A stretch of DNA of 64,000 bases from the NCBI GenBank assembly GCA_021014945.1, contig MU266395.1, positions 1-64,000 of the forward strand, in the 5' to 3' direction. Of this stretch, positions 24,591 through 37,524 are shown piece after piece. The notes under the pieces are model-generated. The model saw only the letters and a program-made list of their open reading frames with translations, searched no databases and was not told the origin of the DNA. A program made the translations under genes and the position numbers. Origin of the DNA: Leucogyrophana mollusca (Eukaryota > Basidiomycota > Agaricomycetes > Boletales). Position 1 is the first letter of the stretch, and each line of letters opens with the position of its first letter.

Positions 24591-27500
24591 ATGAATGCTC
24601 GAAACCCAAACCAGGCGATAGGTGCGTGTCCCAGGCGCTCCATAAGTTCACAGATATCGATATGTCTTTCTTTCAGTCCCATCCGAGAACTGGGATGATG
24701 ATTTCGAGTTCCAGCAAAGCAGCGAACGACAGGCAACCCGTAGAACACGCCACGAGAGCGCAGAGCCTCGCCTGTCTGTCACAAGCACCCATTTTTCAGA
24801 GGACTGGGACAGCGAGGTACCGGCGTCGCAATCGTCTACAATCCCCGCCATACTGGAAGATAGAAAGAATTATCCTATTTCAGGATTCCGCAATCCGCTC
24901 GAAGAGTGGGCGGAACCTGGACCGTCTACTCCCACTAAACGCTTGGGTGCCCAGGCTGAGAACTGGGATGACGACTTTGAAGACCGGACGGATTCACCCG
25001 CACGGCGCCCTTTCCATTCCCTCAAGACTCGTCACTCATACCACACGCCCCCACGGCCACGCGCTCACGCCGAACATGAGAATTGGGACGATGACTTTGA
25101 AACAGAGAAACATGACACACCCATGGGCAAGCGGACGCGCCGTGACGCGTATGCGGAGTCCTCGGATGAGGAAGGAGAGTTTGGATTTACGGACAAGGAG
25201 GAAGACAAGACAGTTACAGCAAGAAGCCGAGCGGCGCTCATGCTCAAGCAATCTCCTCCGCCACCGGTCCCTGCACTTCCGCAATCGCTTCTCGCGCCTG
25301 TAGTAGAGCCCTTTCCCCGATCTCCCACCGTTTCTGTATTCTCTATCCCGACGACAAGTGGCGGACGTAATTCCCTTGGTTACAATTCCACTTCACACCT
25401 GGCGCTCAGGCCCACGCTATCCGGCGGATCCCTGGCGATGCTCCCTCCAAGCCCTCCTATACACCGAGAGAGGCGTAGGCTCCGTAAAAAGTCGCGTCCT
25501 CCCCATCTTGAAAACAATGTCTTTGAGCTTGTGGAGGAACAGTATGAACCTGCGCCCCTCCCTCCATCCACTCCCGAACGCCCCTCCAGTCCACCTCTCC
25601 CGTCCTCAGATGCAACTTCTCCAGGCGCGGCAAAAACCCCACTCTTATCACGCATTGGCTCCGTCAAGAAGTGGGGTGTTCGCAAGAAACGAGCCAGCAC
25701 AGGACCCTCGGAAGTGATGCTCCAAGACTACGGTCAGAACCAAGACGTGGACTCGACACCTCGCCCACCCAGCTCCCTTGCCCAATCTCCCCCATCTGGC
25801 AGACCGAGCTGGTTTTTTCGCAATGGCGGCGGCCCTGGGTCTGGGTCTCCGCCACCAACACACGCCGCTGAGCTCAGGCATGAGAAGAGTTTGGACAAAG
25901 TTCGCTTGATGTCTGACGATGTACCCCCTACGCCAAGCAAGCTTTCCAGACGCAAGCCGAGCCGCTCCTTTGACCCGAATAGTAGCAGTGAGCTCACTGA
26001 GGCTTCGTCCAAACCCTCTCTGGTATCTTCTGCCAGGAGGCCTACGTCGATGCAAGTTCCTAACGGCAGGTTTCCGAACTCGGGGGCCAGAGCAGCATCC
26101 TATGGTTCATCAGTGGGCCGTTCGTCATCGAAGAACTTCAGCTTACCAACTGAGAGCGTAGAAGAGCTAGAAACCCATCCGCTACCGGAGGGAAGCCGCA
26201 GCTTCATGGGTAGCGTTCGGAAAATTAGCTTAGTTGGGCAGAAGAAGCACAAGAGAAAGAAGAGTTCTGCAGAGATTATCCCGCTGCCATCACTCCCCCC
26301 AGTGCATGCCGCACAGCCCGACGTGCAGATGTCGGAGCAGCTTCTTCCCCCCATCGAACTCCAACCTCCTTCTCCTCCGCGGGTCCACAATGGGCTAGCA
26401 ATATCACACTCCGCTCCAATCAATATCAGCGCTGGCATCGAATCACTGATTGTGCCCTCGAATAGCCTGCCTGCCTCGATGTCACCGCGCACTAGCCCGA
26501 TGAGCAGTCGCGGCGCTCCAGCAAAACCTGTATCACCACAATCCGCGTCTCTTGGCCGCACAACACAGGTACCCAACCAAACCGCATCGAGCGCTGCTGT
26601 TCCGCGCCGGAACTCCCTTGGTGATCTCAAGATTCCCGCAAGGATTAGTCAGGCGCAAATTGGCTTGAAGAGGGATTTGGGAATGGTTAGAGAATTTGCA
26701 GCTAGCGTTGACAGTAAGTTTTGGTCTCTTCGTGTCTGGCCCCCGCCGCTCACACGTCTCTCAGAACTCAAGGAGCTGCAGTACACATACCACGCTCTCG
26801 TTTCAGAAGTCCAAACCATCCTTGAAAGCGCGCCACCATCTCGTGCAACTTCGCCTACTATCCTCCACTTGGCTCGCCCGCGTTCGCGGTCAAGGTCCAA
26901 TGCGAATACTCCCCCGTCTGTCCTCGACCACAAACGACTCGCTTCCGCATTCTATGCGATCACTTCCAAGTACAAGATATCATGGGAGTGCGCCGAGCTG
27001 CTGATAGAGCTAGGAGGGGGCACTCCATCGTCAGGTTCGCCTCCATCCTCGAGCGTCTCCGCACCAACCATCCAAGCCGAAATTGAGCGTCGCAAGAGCC
27101 GAGAGCGGGCTGTGACGCTATCTGGCGAAGAGTCCAAGCCGCCATCTGCATTCTCGGGGTCTGCGATCGCTAATCAGTCAAATCTTGCGTGGCGAGCCTC
27201 GACGGGGCGTAACGATCTCAGTCAGCGGCAGCTCGTTTTGCTGCGTGATATGCTACATACCGCTGACGGTCCAGTCCCTGATGATCTGCCCATCCCTGAA
27301 GATAGCACTGTCAATCGGCACTGGCGCTGGGGTGATGCAATGAGCAGTACCGTTACCCTTCCATCCGAAGAATCTACGCAAGCGTCATCCGAGCGGAAGA
27401 AGCGGAGGAGCACTCGGCTTGGCATGAGCGGCTTGCGGGATATGTTGAGATCCCTAAAGAGAAGCCATTCTGAACAACCTCCCCCACTCCCGGCGTCTAC

Positions 27501-28365
27501 TGCTTCTCTCAGCACCGAATCATCCATCGGCAGTCAAAGTCAGCATCAGTACCCACATCCCCAGATACCAACAGGGCGGCGGCGATCAAAGACTAGCATT
27601 GGTCCAGAGTCTGTTCGATCCACCCGAGAACAAGCTCCTAATTCCCCTTATGCTGCAACGTCGCTCACTCACAAGGCCTCCCCTCGGCGCCCTTCGCTAG
27701 CATCTATATTCCGCCTCGGACAGAAGAGCAAGGCGCCTCCACCAGGCGCCGATTCATCATCCATGGACAGCGTCAGCGACGTCCGAGCCGCTAGTAGAGG
27801 AAGCAGTAGGATGGAGGAGGAGGATTGGGATCAAATCGACTCTGTCACAGATCTCGACGCTGCTGCTAAAGCCCTTGGAATAGACGGGTCTGCTACCATC
27901 AAAGGCAAAAAAGGACGTTCGCCTTATTTGCAAGAAGGCGGACTTGCTGCACGACCTGTCACCCCCAAGCGGACTCCCAACCCTTCACAAACCTCGTTAG
28001 CATGCGAGCCTTCTCCCCGCTCAATCCGACCTATGCGGTCTACCAGACTGTCCAACGTGGAAGAAGTAGACGACGATAACCGGCACCCACGGTCCAAGTC
28101 GAAGACAGATAAACGAGTCTCCCTACCTCGAACCAGTCCCCAACGACCCCCATCTAGAGGCCAGAAGGGTGGGTTGACCGGCTCCGTTCGCTCAGCTCCC
28201 CCTCAGCCATTGGATAGCGACACTTATCTCCTACCTGAAATCAAACTGGCCATGACGCCAGAAAATATCAAGCCGTTGCTGGAAAACGCGAAGGAGGTTC
28301 ATCTACGATTGAACGAATGTATCAGAGAAGTACGCATTCTTCTGGACACGAACAATTCCTCATAG
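24591..28365 (+). CDS. Byr4/Bfa1-like protein with NWDDDFE repeats (septation/mitotic exit GAP candidate)
   Basis: The start is a short exon, 24591-24621 (MNARNPNQAI). A 55-nt intron (24622-24676) links it to exon 2; a second, stop-free 51-nt intron (26714-26764) follows. The product is about 1220 residues. The N-terminus carries a repeated acidic motif: SENWDDDFEF, SEDWDSEV, AENWDDDFED and HENWDDDFET. A related MEEEDWDQIDSV lies near the C-terminus. Most of the middle is low-complexity Ser/Pro/Arg. Two ordered blocks stand out: QIGLKRDLGMVREFAASVDK with LKELQYTYHALVSEVQTI, and a C-terminal helix LLENAKEVHLRLNECIREV. Tandem Trp-Asp-(Asp/Ser)-Asp-Phe motifs near the N-terminus recall Byr4/Bfa1, half of the two-component GAP for the septation GTPase Spg1/Tem1. 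I assign this by motif only. Another large scaffold protein with acidic aromatic repeats is possible. Confidence 0.6.
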
Positions 28366-28840
28366 CCATTCGACATTTTTATTATTCATGCACTGCCTGT
28401 TTTATCTGTCGACATCTTTGCTTGTCTATTGTTTCCTCGCTCTGAAGACACTTTCACGAACTTATTTTCTTCATGTCATTACGTGTACCTCACGCTCACG
28501 ATACATAATGCATTTCTTCTCAAATGACCTCCTGCCCAGCTCAACTGCAAGTCGTCAAACCTCCGCCCGTCGAGTACACACTGCACGATCATTTGCATCC
28601 CGATGCCGCCGTTTCCTAGAGTCGCCCTAACCTGATTATCGTAGCACTTCAAATTTCTGTTACTATGTAGTTGAAACCTTGTATATACATCCGTTTGACA
28701 TCGGTGCCGGCGTCCTTATGCTCAGTGTGAGACTCGGACTGACTCGATGGGATGTCCCTCGCACGGTACACCTTCCAAGAACCCCCGCAGAGCTGCTTCG
28801 ATATCATAGCAGCACTCCCCGGCTCAAAAGTCCAATAAAG
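28366..28840. other. Intergenic spacer
   Basis: No gene or repeat is visible. It separates two plus-strand genes and likely contains the 3' UTR of the first and the promoter of the TatD gene. Confidence 0.5.
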
Positions 28841-30066
28841 ATGGGGGGTAAGAGCAAGAATCGCAACGCCGTTCCAGGTGAAGAGCATCTGCTGCTCCCA
28901 GGTCACCCCAACGTCGCGACACCCATCATCGACACTCACACACATCTCTTGTCAACATTTTCTTCCTACGCGAGTAAATATAAAGGCGGAAAGCACAAGG
29001 ATGTGTTCGAGTTTGTGCGTGCAATGTACGCCGGGCGCAATGTCAAAGCTATCGTGGATGTCTGGTGCGAGGCACCCGTCCAGGCTGCTTGGAAAGAGCT
29101 GGCAGATTCAGCGTTATCGGCCCAAGATAGGGAACACAAGTGGGGAGGTATCGATTACTGGTTTGTGATGGGTACGCTTCATGTCTTCTGTGAGTCGGTG
29201 ACGTTGTTGAGCTGATGGTATTGTGCAGGAGTACATCCGTGAGTTCCTCCTTGGTGGCCGAGGCGTTGTTTTTACCGATGCGTACCTTTGACAAGGCACG
29301 AAGCCAAACTCTACAGTGACGAAGTAGAAGCATCCATGTGGGTCTGTTTTACGCTGGTGTTGTTAGCCTCTCACCCCCATCCAGTCTTGAAGCCATGGCC
29401 CATCCACGATGTGTGGGATGGGGCGAGATAGGACTTGACTATCATTACGACAACTCTCCCCGAGATCTACAGCAAGCGGTGCTGATTAGGCAGCTGCAGC
29501 AGGCCGTACAACTAGGAAAGCCTTTGACCATTCACACCAGGGAAGCAGAGGAAGATACCGAGAGGATCCTCAAGCAGGTAGTACCTGTCGACCACAAAGT
29601 ACGTTGTATGTGCCCGATAGAACAATTCAGCTGATATACACATTGTAGATCCACATCCACTGTTTCACTGACTCCCCAGACTTTGCACAAAGACTGCTTG
29701 ACCATTTCCCAAACCTCCACATTGGAGTGACAGGTTCGCTACCACTGAACATGCATGCCGACCAGAGCTGACGTCAACCCAGGGGTCGTCACATATTCTA
29801 CAAACCTGAACACCTCCGCCATCATCAAGCAGATGGCTGCGGCGCCGGAAGGACCGCGAATCCTTCTGGAAACGGATGCTCCCTTCATGGTGCCGTCCAA
29901 CCTCTACTCATCTCTTCAGGGGGTGAAAGGTCGCCTGCCACTTTGCCATACCGCTATGATACCATGGGTAGCTGACTTTGCGGCAAATGTGGCTGGGGAA
30001 GGGTGGGACACTGAGAAAATCATGCTACGAGCGAACGAGAGCGCGCAAACAGTGTATGGAATCTGA
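28841..30066 (+). CDS. TatD-family metal-dependent hydrolase
   Basis: This is a predicted TIM-barrel phosphodiesterase/DNase of the TatD class. Six exons are resolved: 28841-29171, 29229-29238, 29296-29337, 29385-29598, 29649-29733 and 29783-30066. The second exon is only 10 nt. Metal-binding motifs appear in order: IIDTHTHLLS (His-x-His), VHPHEAKLYS, VGWGEIGLDYHYD (Glu), PLTIHTREAEED (His), IHIHCFTDSPD (His) and ILLETDAPFM (Asp), which completes the family set. The C-terminus ends in ANESAQTVYGI, as is usual. Such proteins cleave DNA exonucleolytically and have been linked to apoptotic DNA breakdown and repair; the closest yeast-type relative is the less-studied YMR262W branch. ATG 28841 was chosen because family-like sequence starts shortly after it. 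Confidence 0.88.
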
Positions 30067-30325
30067 GGACAGTACCGAGATACTTAAGCTTGGTACCCAC
30101 AATTTATAGAGGTAAATGGCAGACCCATCAGACGATGATCGAGGCGTATATATCCGCCACTTCGCAGTGAAATATTGTACATTGAATGGTAAGAGTAACC
30201 AACAACGAATTGTAAGATATAGCGCGAGGGCGACCTCGCCATGGAAATCCTCGTGAATCAAATAAGATGATACTATATCTCGCAAACCCATGCAGCTCGA
30301 ACAGACATGAAGGTCTCGCTTATAT

Positions 30326-32438
30326 TTAAACTTTGTTTTCGATGGATCGTTCTGATGTCGTCTCGTTCAGTTCGTGATCGAGAGCTACGTACCCAGTCAG
30401 TTTATGAGCATCAAAGACAGCGCATGTATACGTACCTCGCTCTTCTTTAGCAATGAATGCCTGGCGCGACTCGGCGGCAACAGACCCGAAGATAATATCC
30501 ATCTCCTCCAAACTGCGTCCTTTGGTCTCAGGGAGAAGACTTCATGCGGAGAAAATACATCGTAAGATCAGAATTGGCGATACGACCTGAAAGGGAACTC
30601 ACAGCGAGAACGTAGCCATGGCGCCGATGTTGATAGCGGCGAACATCATGAAAAGCTTGTACCCCAAATCGGCTTCCAATGTTGGTGTGACCTTAGAGAC
30701 AACGAAGTCTACATCACAGGGGTCATCAGAAACTTTGGCAGTCTGTAAAAGGAACACAACATACTCCATAGCCATTGTGAACCACTGGCAACCGCCAAAC
30801 CGTAGTGACGTGTGCGAGTGGGGAAAATATCGGAGACATAGACCCAAGGGAGGGGTCCCCAACCCATGGAGTAGAAGCAGACGTAAATATAGAGCATAGC
30901 TGCCATTCCCTTTGATGAGGGTGAGGGTGGGGGAGCGGCCTGGCCAACGGCAGGGGTGACAACAGGGTGTGTCTTCAGAATAGCACCAATGATGAAGAAC
31001 GTGACACCCATGCCCAGAGCCGAGATGAACAGAGAGATCTTGCGACCAAGCGTCTCTACAAAGAAGAACACGAAGAGTGCAGTCGCAATTACTTTCACGA
31101 TGCCGTAGATACCGGAAGCCAGAAGTGAGTTGGTCGTTCCGGAGTAGCCGATCTAAATCTGGGTTCAGCCATCGAGGATGCAGGGGAAGCAGACGAGACT
31201 GACCGATGTGAAGATCTGAGGTGCGTAGTATCCTACGGAGTTTTGACCGCTCCATTGTTGCAGCAGGAAGATGACAAAGGCAATGACGAATCGCACGAAG
31301 TTGCCTTTCCCAAAGAACGCTTCTTTCACTCCGAGGCCTTTGCGGGCTTCCCTCTCTTCTCGAATGGCACCTTCAATTTCAGCCATTTCATGCCGGACAT
31401 CGGGCGAATCTACCGATTCCTTCCGAAGGTAGGCGAGGTTTTCAATTGCTTCAACTGTCCGGCCTTTAGATGCGAGCCAACGGGGGGACTCCTGTACTCT
31501 CTGTCAAAAGGGAGTCCGTTGGTGGAGCGAAGTAATATACCTTGACGAAAAGAAGCCCTATGGCCATCGTGCCGGCGGGCACAAGTTGAAACCCGAAAGG
31601 TATTCTCCACACATTGGGACTACCTGGCATGTTTAGTCCAACGCCAACTGAAAGAGGGTTAGCACCCTTCCATCCCACCAAACCGACAAACGTACAGTTG
31701 ATGAAGTAGGAAATCATAACACCAATGGCGACCATAATCTGGAATAACCCGGTGATACGCCCACGTACGTTTTTGGGCGAACATTCCGAAACGTAAGCAG
31801 GCGCAACGGCTGAGATGCCTCCGATACCAAGACCCGATATTACACGACCACCGTAGATATAGCCAATTCCTCGGCTACCACCGGCGACAGTGGTAAGGAT
31901 CTGTGATCTTTGAGCACATGGTCAGAGGACGGATATGTAACCACGGCACTCACAGCACCGACAGCGAATACAATTGTGAACCCGACCAAAGTCCATTTAC
32001 GACCGATCCAGTCTAAATGGGGAGAATTCGTGCAATAATTAGCGACTATTCGCGACAAGTAGCACAACGCGCACTTGATATAGGTGCACTTCCCAAAGCC
32101 CCGAAGAACGCTCCCGCTTGGAGGACAGAGACTACGTTGGACGAGACTTCAGTCGTCTTGCTCTTGTTTGGCGTTCCATCGGCATTTATCAAGCCAAAAT
32201 GACTCTGGAAGTAGGGCTGAGAGACAACACCCCCTGCGATACCGCTGCATGCTTCATAGTTAAGTCCGGAAATTCCAAGTCTGACAAAGGTACATACGTA
32301 TCATATCCAAAAAGTACGATGCCCCAGTACGACACAAAAGCCAGCCCTGTGTAGCGATGTTCAGCACTGGCAGACTTCCATTATCATATATCACTTACAA
32401 TAGACCCGAAGATTCTTGAAACGACCTCCTTCAGACAT
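30326..32438 (-). CDS. MFS sugar transporter
   Basis: This is a predicted 12-helix proton-linked permease of the sugar-porter family (hexose/quinate-type). ATG 32438 opens MSEGGRFKNLRVY, and exon 1 ends at 32399. At least eight exons follow with introns of about 45-60 nt. Family signatures are FGYDT/GIAGG, an IGRKWTL motif after helix 2, ISGLGIGGISAVAPAYVSEC, ESPRWLASKGR, FLLQQWSGQNSVGYYAPQIF, VETLGRK, YVSDIFPTRTRHYGLAVASG and the C-terminal LLPETKGRSLEEMD. The end at 30326 was reached by removing a GTACGT..ACGTAG intron, giving a tail EERALDHELNETTSERS. No lesion was seen. The sugar carried cannot be told from sequence alone. Confidence 0.9.
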
Positions 32439-35400
32439 ATTTCGAACGTGCGCGGGGAGGGAAAGCGAAGACCGTTCGGGGGAGAGACAGAAATCCCTTG
32501 CTCACCAACCCGAACAGATGACCCTTATAAACAAAAAATGCTACCGACGATTCAGATCCGACTATGCGGGGAAAGGGAGATCTGCCGTAACAGGTGCCTG
32601 TGGGGTAGCGGTCCGGCGGCCCGTGAAGGCCGTTGTGGGCTTAGCTTCTCACTCCCAAGCTTAGGTTCCGCGCGGACCTTGTCCGAATCAACGAGCTGAA
32701 AGCTGTCCGCGTCAGTGCACAAACCATGGCTCAAGTTAACATGGATCTATGCGCTGTAGTGAAAGCCGAGGACTCATGGGGGTACACCCCTGAGGCCGCT
32801 CGAATTCAGCACCCACGGGGTCAACGCCGATAACATAAGACCGTGAGCAGATTTCAGACCACTCAGGCACAAGCAAGCGGGAGCTCAGGTGGAAAGCATT
32901 ATGGTGGCGTAGGAGCTGTTGAACTCAGTAGCACGCATAGAAGTGAGCAAATAGTCATAAACATCTCTGCCAGTAGCGTTGATACAATGTTCAAGGGCAC
33001 CACGGAAAAACTCTCAGTCGCAGGAATGAGCAGTTCTGATGGACAAACAGAGAAGATCCGTTGAGCTGAAGAGAGTGGGAATTGTCATACCCCCGAGCGG
33101 GGGGTGGGGTTAAAGACAACGGTGGTTGTGGAGAACGAGAAAAATAGAACCGTACGTCACCTTTGATGAGGTTGAATATCAGTAGAGGCTTCCCCTTGAT
33201 CCTGATGGCACCAATTCTCGTCTCTTCAAGAGGCTGAGCGGTCACCATAGCTTCACCTCTCCGCGCTCTTCGGTGCACATTCTACCCGGCCCGTTACAAG
33301 CCGTTTATTGCAACTGAGCAGCAGATGGAAAGATTAGTAAGTGGGTCAAGGTTCCACTCGTCCGGTAAAATAATAAAGCCAAGAACATGACACCGACGAT
33401 AATTTGCTCTGTAATTGGATGGGTTCGCTATGGACAGTGAGTTTACTCGTCGATCCGACGCCAAAGCTCCGGAAGAATGGCGCTCGACTAGTGGCTAAGG
33501 CGTAAATGCACTGCACGCACTGAGGACCTGGCAAAGTGTATACAGATCCATTTTCAGGGGTAAGCACGTGGATAGTAGTGGGAGGAAATCGCTGAGTTCT
33601 ACCTGCTTTTCGGCGGGCCGGAGGTAGAGCATATTCTTCAGATGATCGAGGGTTCGATATGAAGTTGCCTAACCTACGTAGAGTGAATCACTCTGGTTAG
33701 GACCATTTGTCCGACCTTGGGTAATGCGAGACCATGAGATGAAATTCGATGGACAGAACCTGCTGAAGCCCTTACTGTATTTCGACATCTGCTCGGGAGC
33801 GGACATATGATATATCGACGAATTATCGAGATGTTTGGGAGTCTTAGGGTTAGGCCGGGCATCGGGTACGGAATTGTCGAATCAACATCACATTTCGCGC
33901 TTTCCCCGCAAACTGCAACTGCATGATAGGAATTCTTACAGACGGCCCCAACTAGTCGATGGAGATGTACCGCGAACGATTGGCGTTACAGCGGCCAGAA
34001 AAACGATCAACAGGAAGGAGATATTGAAAGCCATCCGAGATTTCCCCTGGAGTTTCGAGATGCAAGATAAGGTGTCACTGAAGCAGGGGTAGAGAAGTCT
34101 AGAGGCAATGCTGATTTCCCAAGGTACACTGAATTCTCATGCATCAAGTGTACTTGTACAGCATGTTCCATGATAAAACGAACCGGGATTCTGGGATGTG
34201 TAACAAAGCGGTATGCCATGCGGAAAAGGCGCGTTATCCGACCGTCCCCGTGACGCAAGATGAGGTGCGCAAGGATAGTGGGGGAGTCAAGGTTGGTCTC
34301 TAAGAGCGCGGAGAGCACGTCGGGGAGTCGGATAGCCGCGAGTGGCGTCGTTCAAGACCAATCCCCGATATCGGCGACCGCTGTTGTCGTAAACGGCCTT
34401 GTACCTCCCGCACGCAAAAGTAGAATCGATGACCTGTGTGCCGCTGCCCTCCGCTTCCGTTGGTTCGGGGGAAACGGAAGAAGCTTATTATTTATAGAAA
34501 AACGCTAGGCCAATCATTAATCATAGGAATCGCGATAAGCTTCGACGACATTGCTTCTCCTCGATCCGGACAACCGACGTCCACAATAATAGAACCTGGG
34601 TAGTAGGAAAGACGAGCATTCATTGGCTCTAGCTGGCAAAGACATACTTGGGAAGTCAAACAGGCGAAGATGGGCGTTCCGTGAATAGCCCGTCGGTCTT
34701 GATGGCCTTAGCACACCCGCTGGGACAAGACGAGGCGAATGCCCCAGTTCCCGCGGGTAGTCCGATAACCTTGACAGGTCTTCGTAAAGGTTCGGGGGTC
34801 CGTACGCTACTTATATACCGATAACAAAGCAATTTTAAGAAGGAAAGAAACCAGACTCACCAGCACCCAGAGAAATTTCCGTCCCGATAAAGACTCATGA
34901 AATCACCTTCTGTTCTGACACGACGTGGCCATGGCAGTAACTTGAGCCGAACGGAATTACGACGTTCAGGAGCTGCTCACTGCTGTTCATCAAGATTATC
35001 TCGGTAAATGAAGTGTCCTATCGACCCGACCGACCCGTGCCAGCGATTACTAGTAGACTATCGAGTCGGATTTTGAGAAGGGAATTGTTCAAGAGGATTT
35101 ATCGGTGAGAGGATAACATATTTTCGGTCTTCCGGACATCTTCGTGTCGGTAAGGATCCATATATTCAGCAATTCATGAGTCACAGTTACTCAACTACAT
35201 AGTACAGATGCTTGAAGGTTATATGAAGGCTTGCTCGTGTGTGTTCAGGATGTTGTGCTTGTCGTGATACACCTCGTTGGAGTGGAGCGGCGGGTATTCA
35301 CCGTTCGACCGTCGACGCATCACTGAACATAATTTGAGTCGCCTATGGTTGGAAAAAGAAAACGGATATGGGAATCAAGGGCGAACACGTGATAACAAGT

Positions 35401-36085
35401 TCCTATCGCCGGGCCCGTGTTCATTGTGCGAGCGCGGGGGTAGGCTGAGCTTACAGTGTTGAGTTCAGCGATCACGTTAATCTTTGGAGTTGGCCTGTGC
35501 TTAGCAAACGACGTGATTTGGTTTAGAGCTCCGGGTAAGGCACCTCCTCCTTCCCATTCACGATTCTGTTACAAACGCACAGAGTCAAGTAGAAGGGCAC
35601 GAACGAGGGTTACTATGAGTCGGTGGTGAAGGGAAGAGACCTGAAGAGACTCGGAGTCGAAGAACTTTCTACTTGACGATATGCGCAGATGTGACAGAAT
35701 GCAGTCACTTGTGGTCACACAGGGTCACATAGTGACATACATACATACACGTTGGCCCGAGGTTGCCGACTTGAAGGATAAAAGTTGAATTTCTGATAGT
35801 GGATTCGGTATCTTGTTTACATCCTAAGACGTATCTGTACATGGATGAGACAGGTATGGTTTCGAGCGATAGATGCATATGCGAGAGAGAATGACAAGCG
35901 GAAAGCGACCCCCAAGGATTGAAATTTGAGGATGAGGCATGATATTCTGCGATTAAAGACCATATATATATATGAATATTTGCGCCATTTGAGATGGCGT
36001 GTCTGTGACATGGAGTTGATCAAATGGGTACGCGGATCCAGCGTCCCGAGTCTGTGAATACTTCGATGAAAGTGCCGACGCGAAG
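32439..36085. other. 3.6 kb interval without a supportable gene
   Basis: The longest silent stretch in the window. No frame shows family resemblance or connects through good splice sites. Short simple repeats occur: (CATA)n near 35737-35750 and (TA)n near 35962. It may hold long UTRs, regulatory sequence for the transporter and HMG-box gene, or unrecognised non-coding RNA. Confidence 0.4.
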
Positions 36086-37524
36086 CTAGGGGTTCTAGGC
36101 ATTAAACAGATGTGTTCAGGCAGGGGTTGAAACAAAGACGTTGAGAAGGGCATACCTGAGATGGGTGGGGGCCATTTTCTCGACTGGATGGTGGCTCGTG
36201 GCTCAAGAGGAGCGTGGGCGCGATCAGAGCAGGGCTGGCACTGACATGAAGGTCGAGGGGAGAAACGGTCGAAGAGATCGGTAAGGGTAGACCTGGATTG
36301 TTGGCTTCGTAGAAGAGTCCTCGTGAATCAAAAGGATTGGTGAAATCAGGGTCAAGGCTCAAACGTGCCATGCGATCCGCGCTATCAAAAGTGTCATCAG
36401 ATATAGGGAGCGGAGGCAGCTGATCCTGTGAAGGTTGTAAGCTCTGAGAATTAAGTGATGACGGTATAACGCACTATCGTTCCAAAGGGAGATGTAAACT
36501 GCGGCATGCCTAGTGTAAGCGGTCCCGTAAGAGGGCCTAATACATCTTGGAACAGTGGCCATTCGAATGGGGTCGGCGCACTAACCCAAGGGGACTCGAG
36601 CGCATGGAAATCCCGCACCGAGATGGGAGCGATGGGTTCAGAGGTGACAGAATGATACATTGTTGTTCGACTAGGGCGACGTGCAAGATCATCTTGGGTG
36701 GTTAGCGCCTGGGTCCAAGATTCAAGAGGAACACAAGTCGGAATAGGAACCGATCCGACAGGAGGGCACGAGGATGAACGCCGAGGGGGCATAAGAATTG
36801 GATAGGGCGCATTTTGAGGAGGGCCGCGGCGCCTATGCCCTCCACGTTGCAGGTCGCGGCCAGGAGGGTCGCCCTCAACCATGTATGAAGACAATTCCGC
36901 TCGTTTTGCTTCCATCTCCCTTTCTTCAACTTCCGGATCGACGGTCTCCTTTGTTTTCTTCTGTCTCGCAGCAATTGTCACCCTCGTGGCGGTGTTATGA
37001 ACAGGCGCGTACTTGTAGTTCGGGTACAAAGCAGCATGTCTCTCCTTTTCTTTTAGCGCGAGTTCGATCCACGGCTGCTTGTCCTCCTTTGACATTTCCC
37101 TCCATAGCTTGCCCGCGATCCGCGATAAATTGCGATGATCGTTCTCGACAGCTTGGGGAATCTTTCGCTGTTGCACAAAATCGCAACGAAACAGGATAAA
37201 GGCGTTCCGTGGGCGAGGAATATGGCCCGCGGGCTGCCTGCGAGCATGGGATTGTCTGGTAGATTTAGGAGCGAGATCGGCGGCGCCAGGTATTGGCAGT
37301 GAGCTGGGATGAACGAACTGAGAGGGTGGCAAGGTCGGGTTAAACGCGAGCGGGTTCCCATGAATGAGTGGTGATAAGGACATGGGGTTGGTCCACATTT
37401 TTTCGGTCACGTCCGACGAACTTGGGGGCGGTATTATAGCATTAGCTGTTGTTAGCGTAGGCTTGAAACGGTGTCGTGAAAGAAAAACACTACAAGTGTC
37501 GTCGAGAGATAGTTTCTTGTTCAT
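36086..37524 (-). CDS. HMG-box (MATA_HMG type) transcription factor
   Basis: This is a sequence-specific DNA-binding protein. From ATG 37524 the HMG box spans residues about 102-172: IPRPRNAFILFRCDFVQQR, NLSRIAGKLWREMSKEDKQP and KEKERHAALYPNYKY. This is the SOX/mating-type-like subgroup that bends the minor groove. A basic patch (ARQKKTKE) and a Pro/Arg-rich region follow. A probable stop-free 48-nt intron with a CTAAC branch sits at 37446-37493. After the large exon, an intron near 36470 joins FGTI to DQLPPLPISDDTFDSADRM. A last intron of about 61 nt yields the C-terminus HPSQNP at 36086; without it the frame would end at 36102. No homeodomain or pheromone gene is nearby, so I do not call it a mating-type locus. 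Confidence 0.85.

Noticed and set aside
24557..25303. Open frame of about 248 residues on the plus strand
   Set aside because: It overlaps the Byr4-like gene in another frame, has Arg/Pro-rich shadow composition, and lacks family resemblance.
26100..26630. Long open frame on the minus strand within the Byr4-like gene
   Set aside because: It is antisense to a Ser/Pro-rich coding exon, and GC-rich composition explains the lack of stops.
33640..33700. tRNA B-box-like GGTTCGA
   Set aside because: No matching A box, acceptor stem or cloverleaf could be drawn around it.
36086..37524. Mating-type locus based on the HMG box
   Set aside because: No homeodomain pair, pheromone precursor or receptor gene is present, and HMG-box factors are common outside MAT loci.
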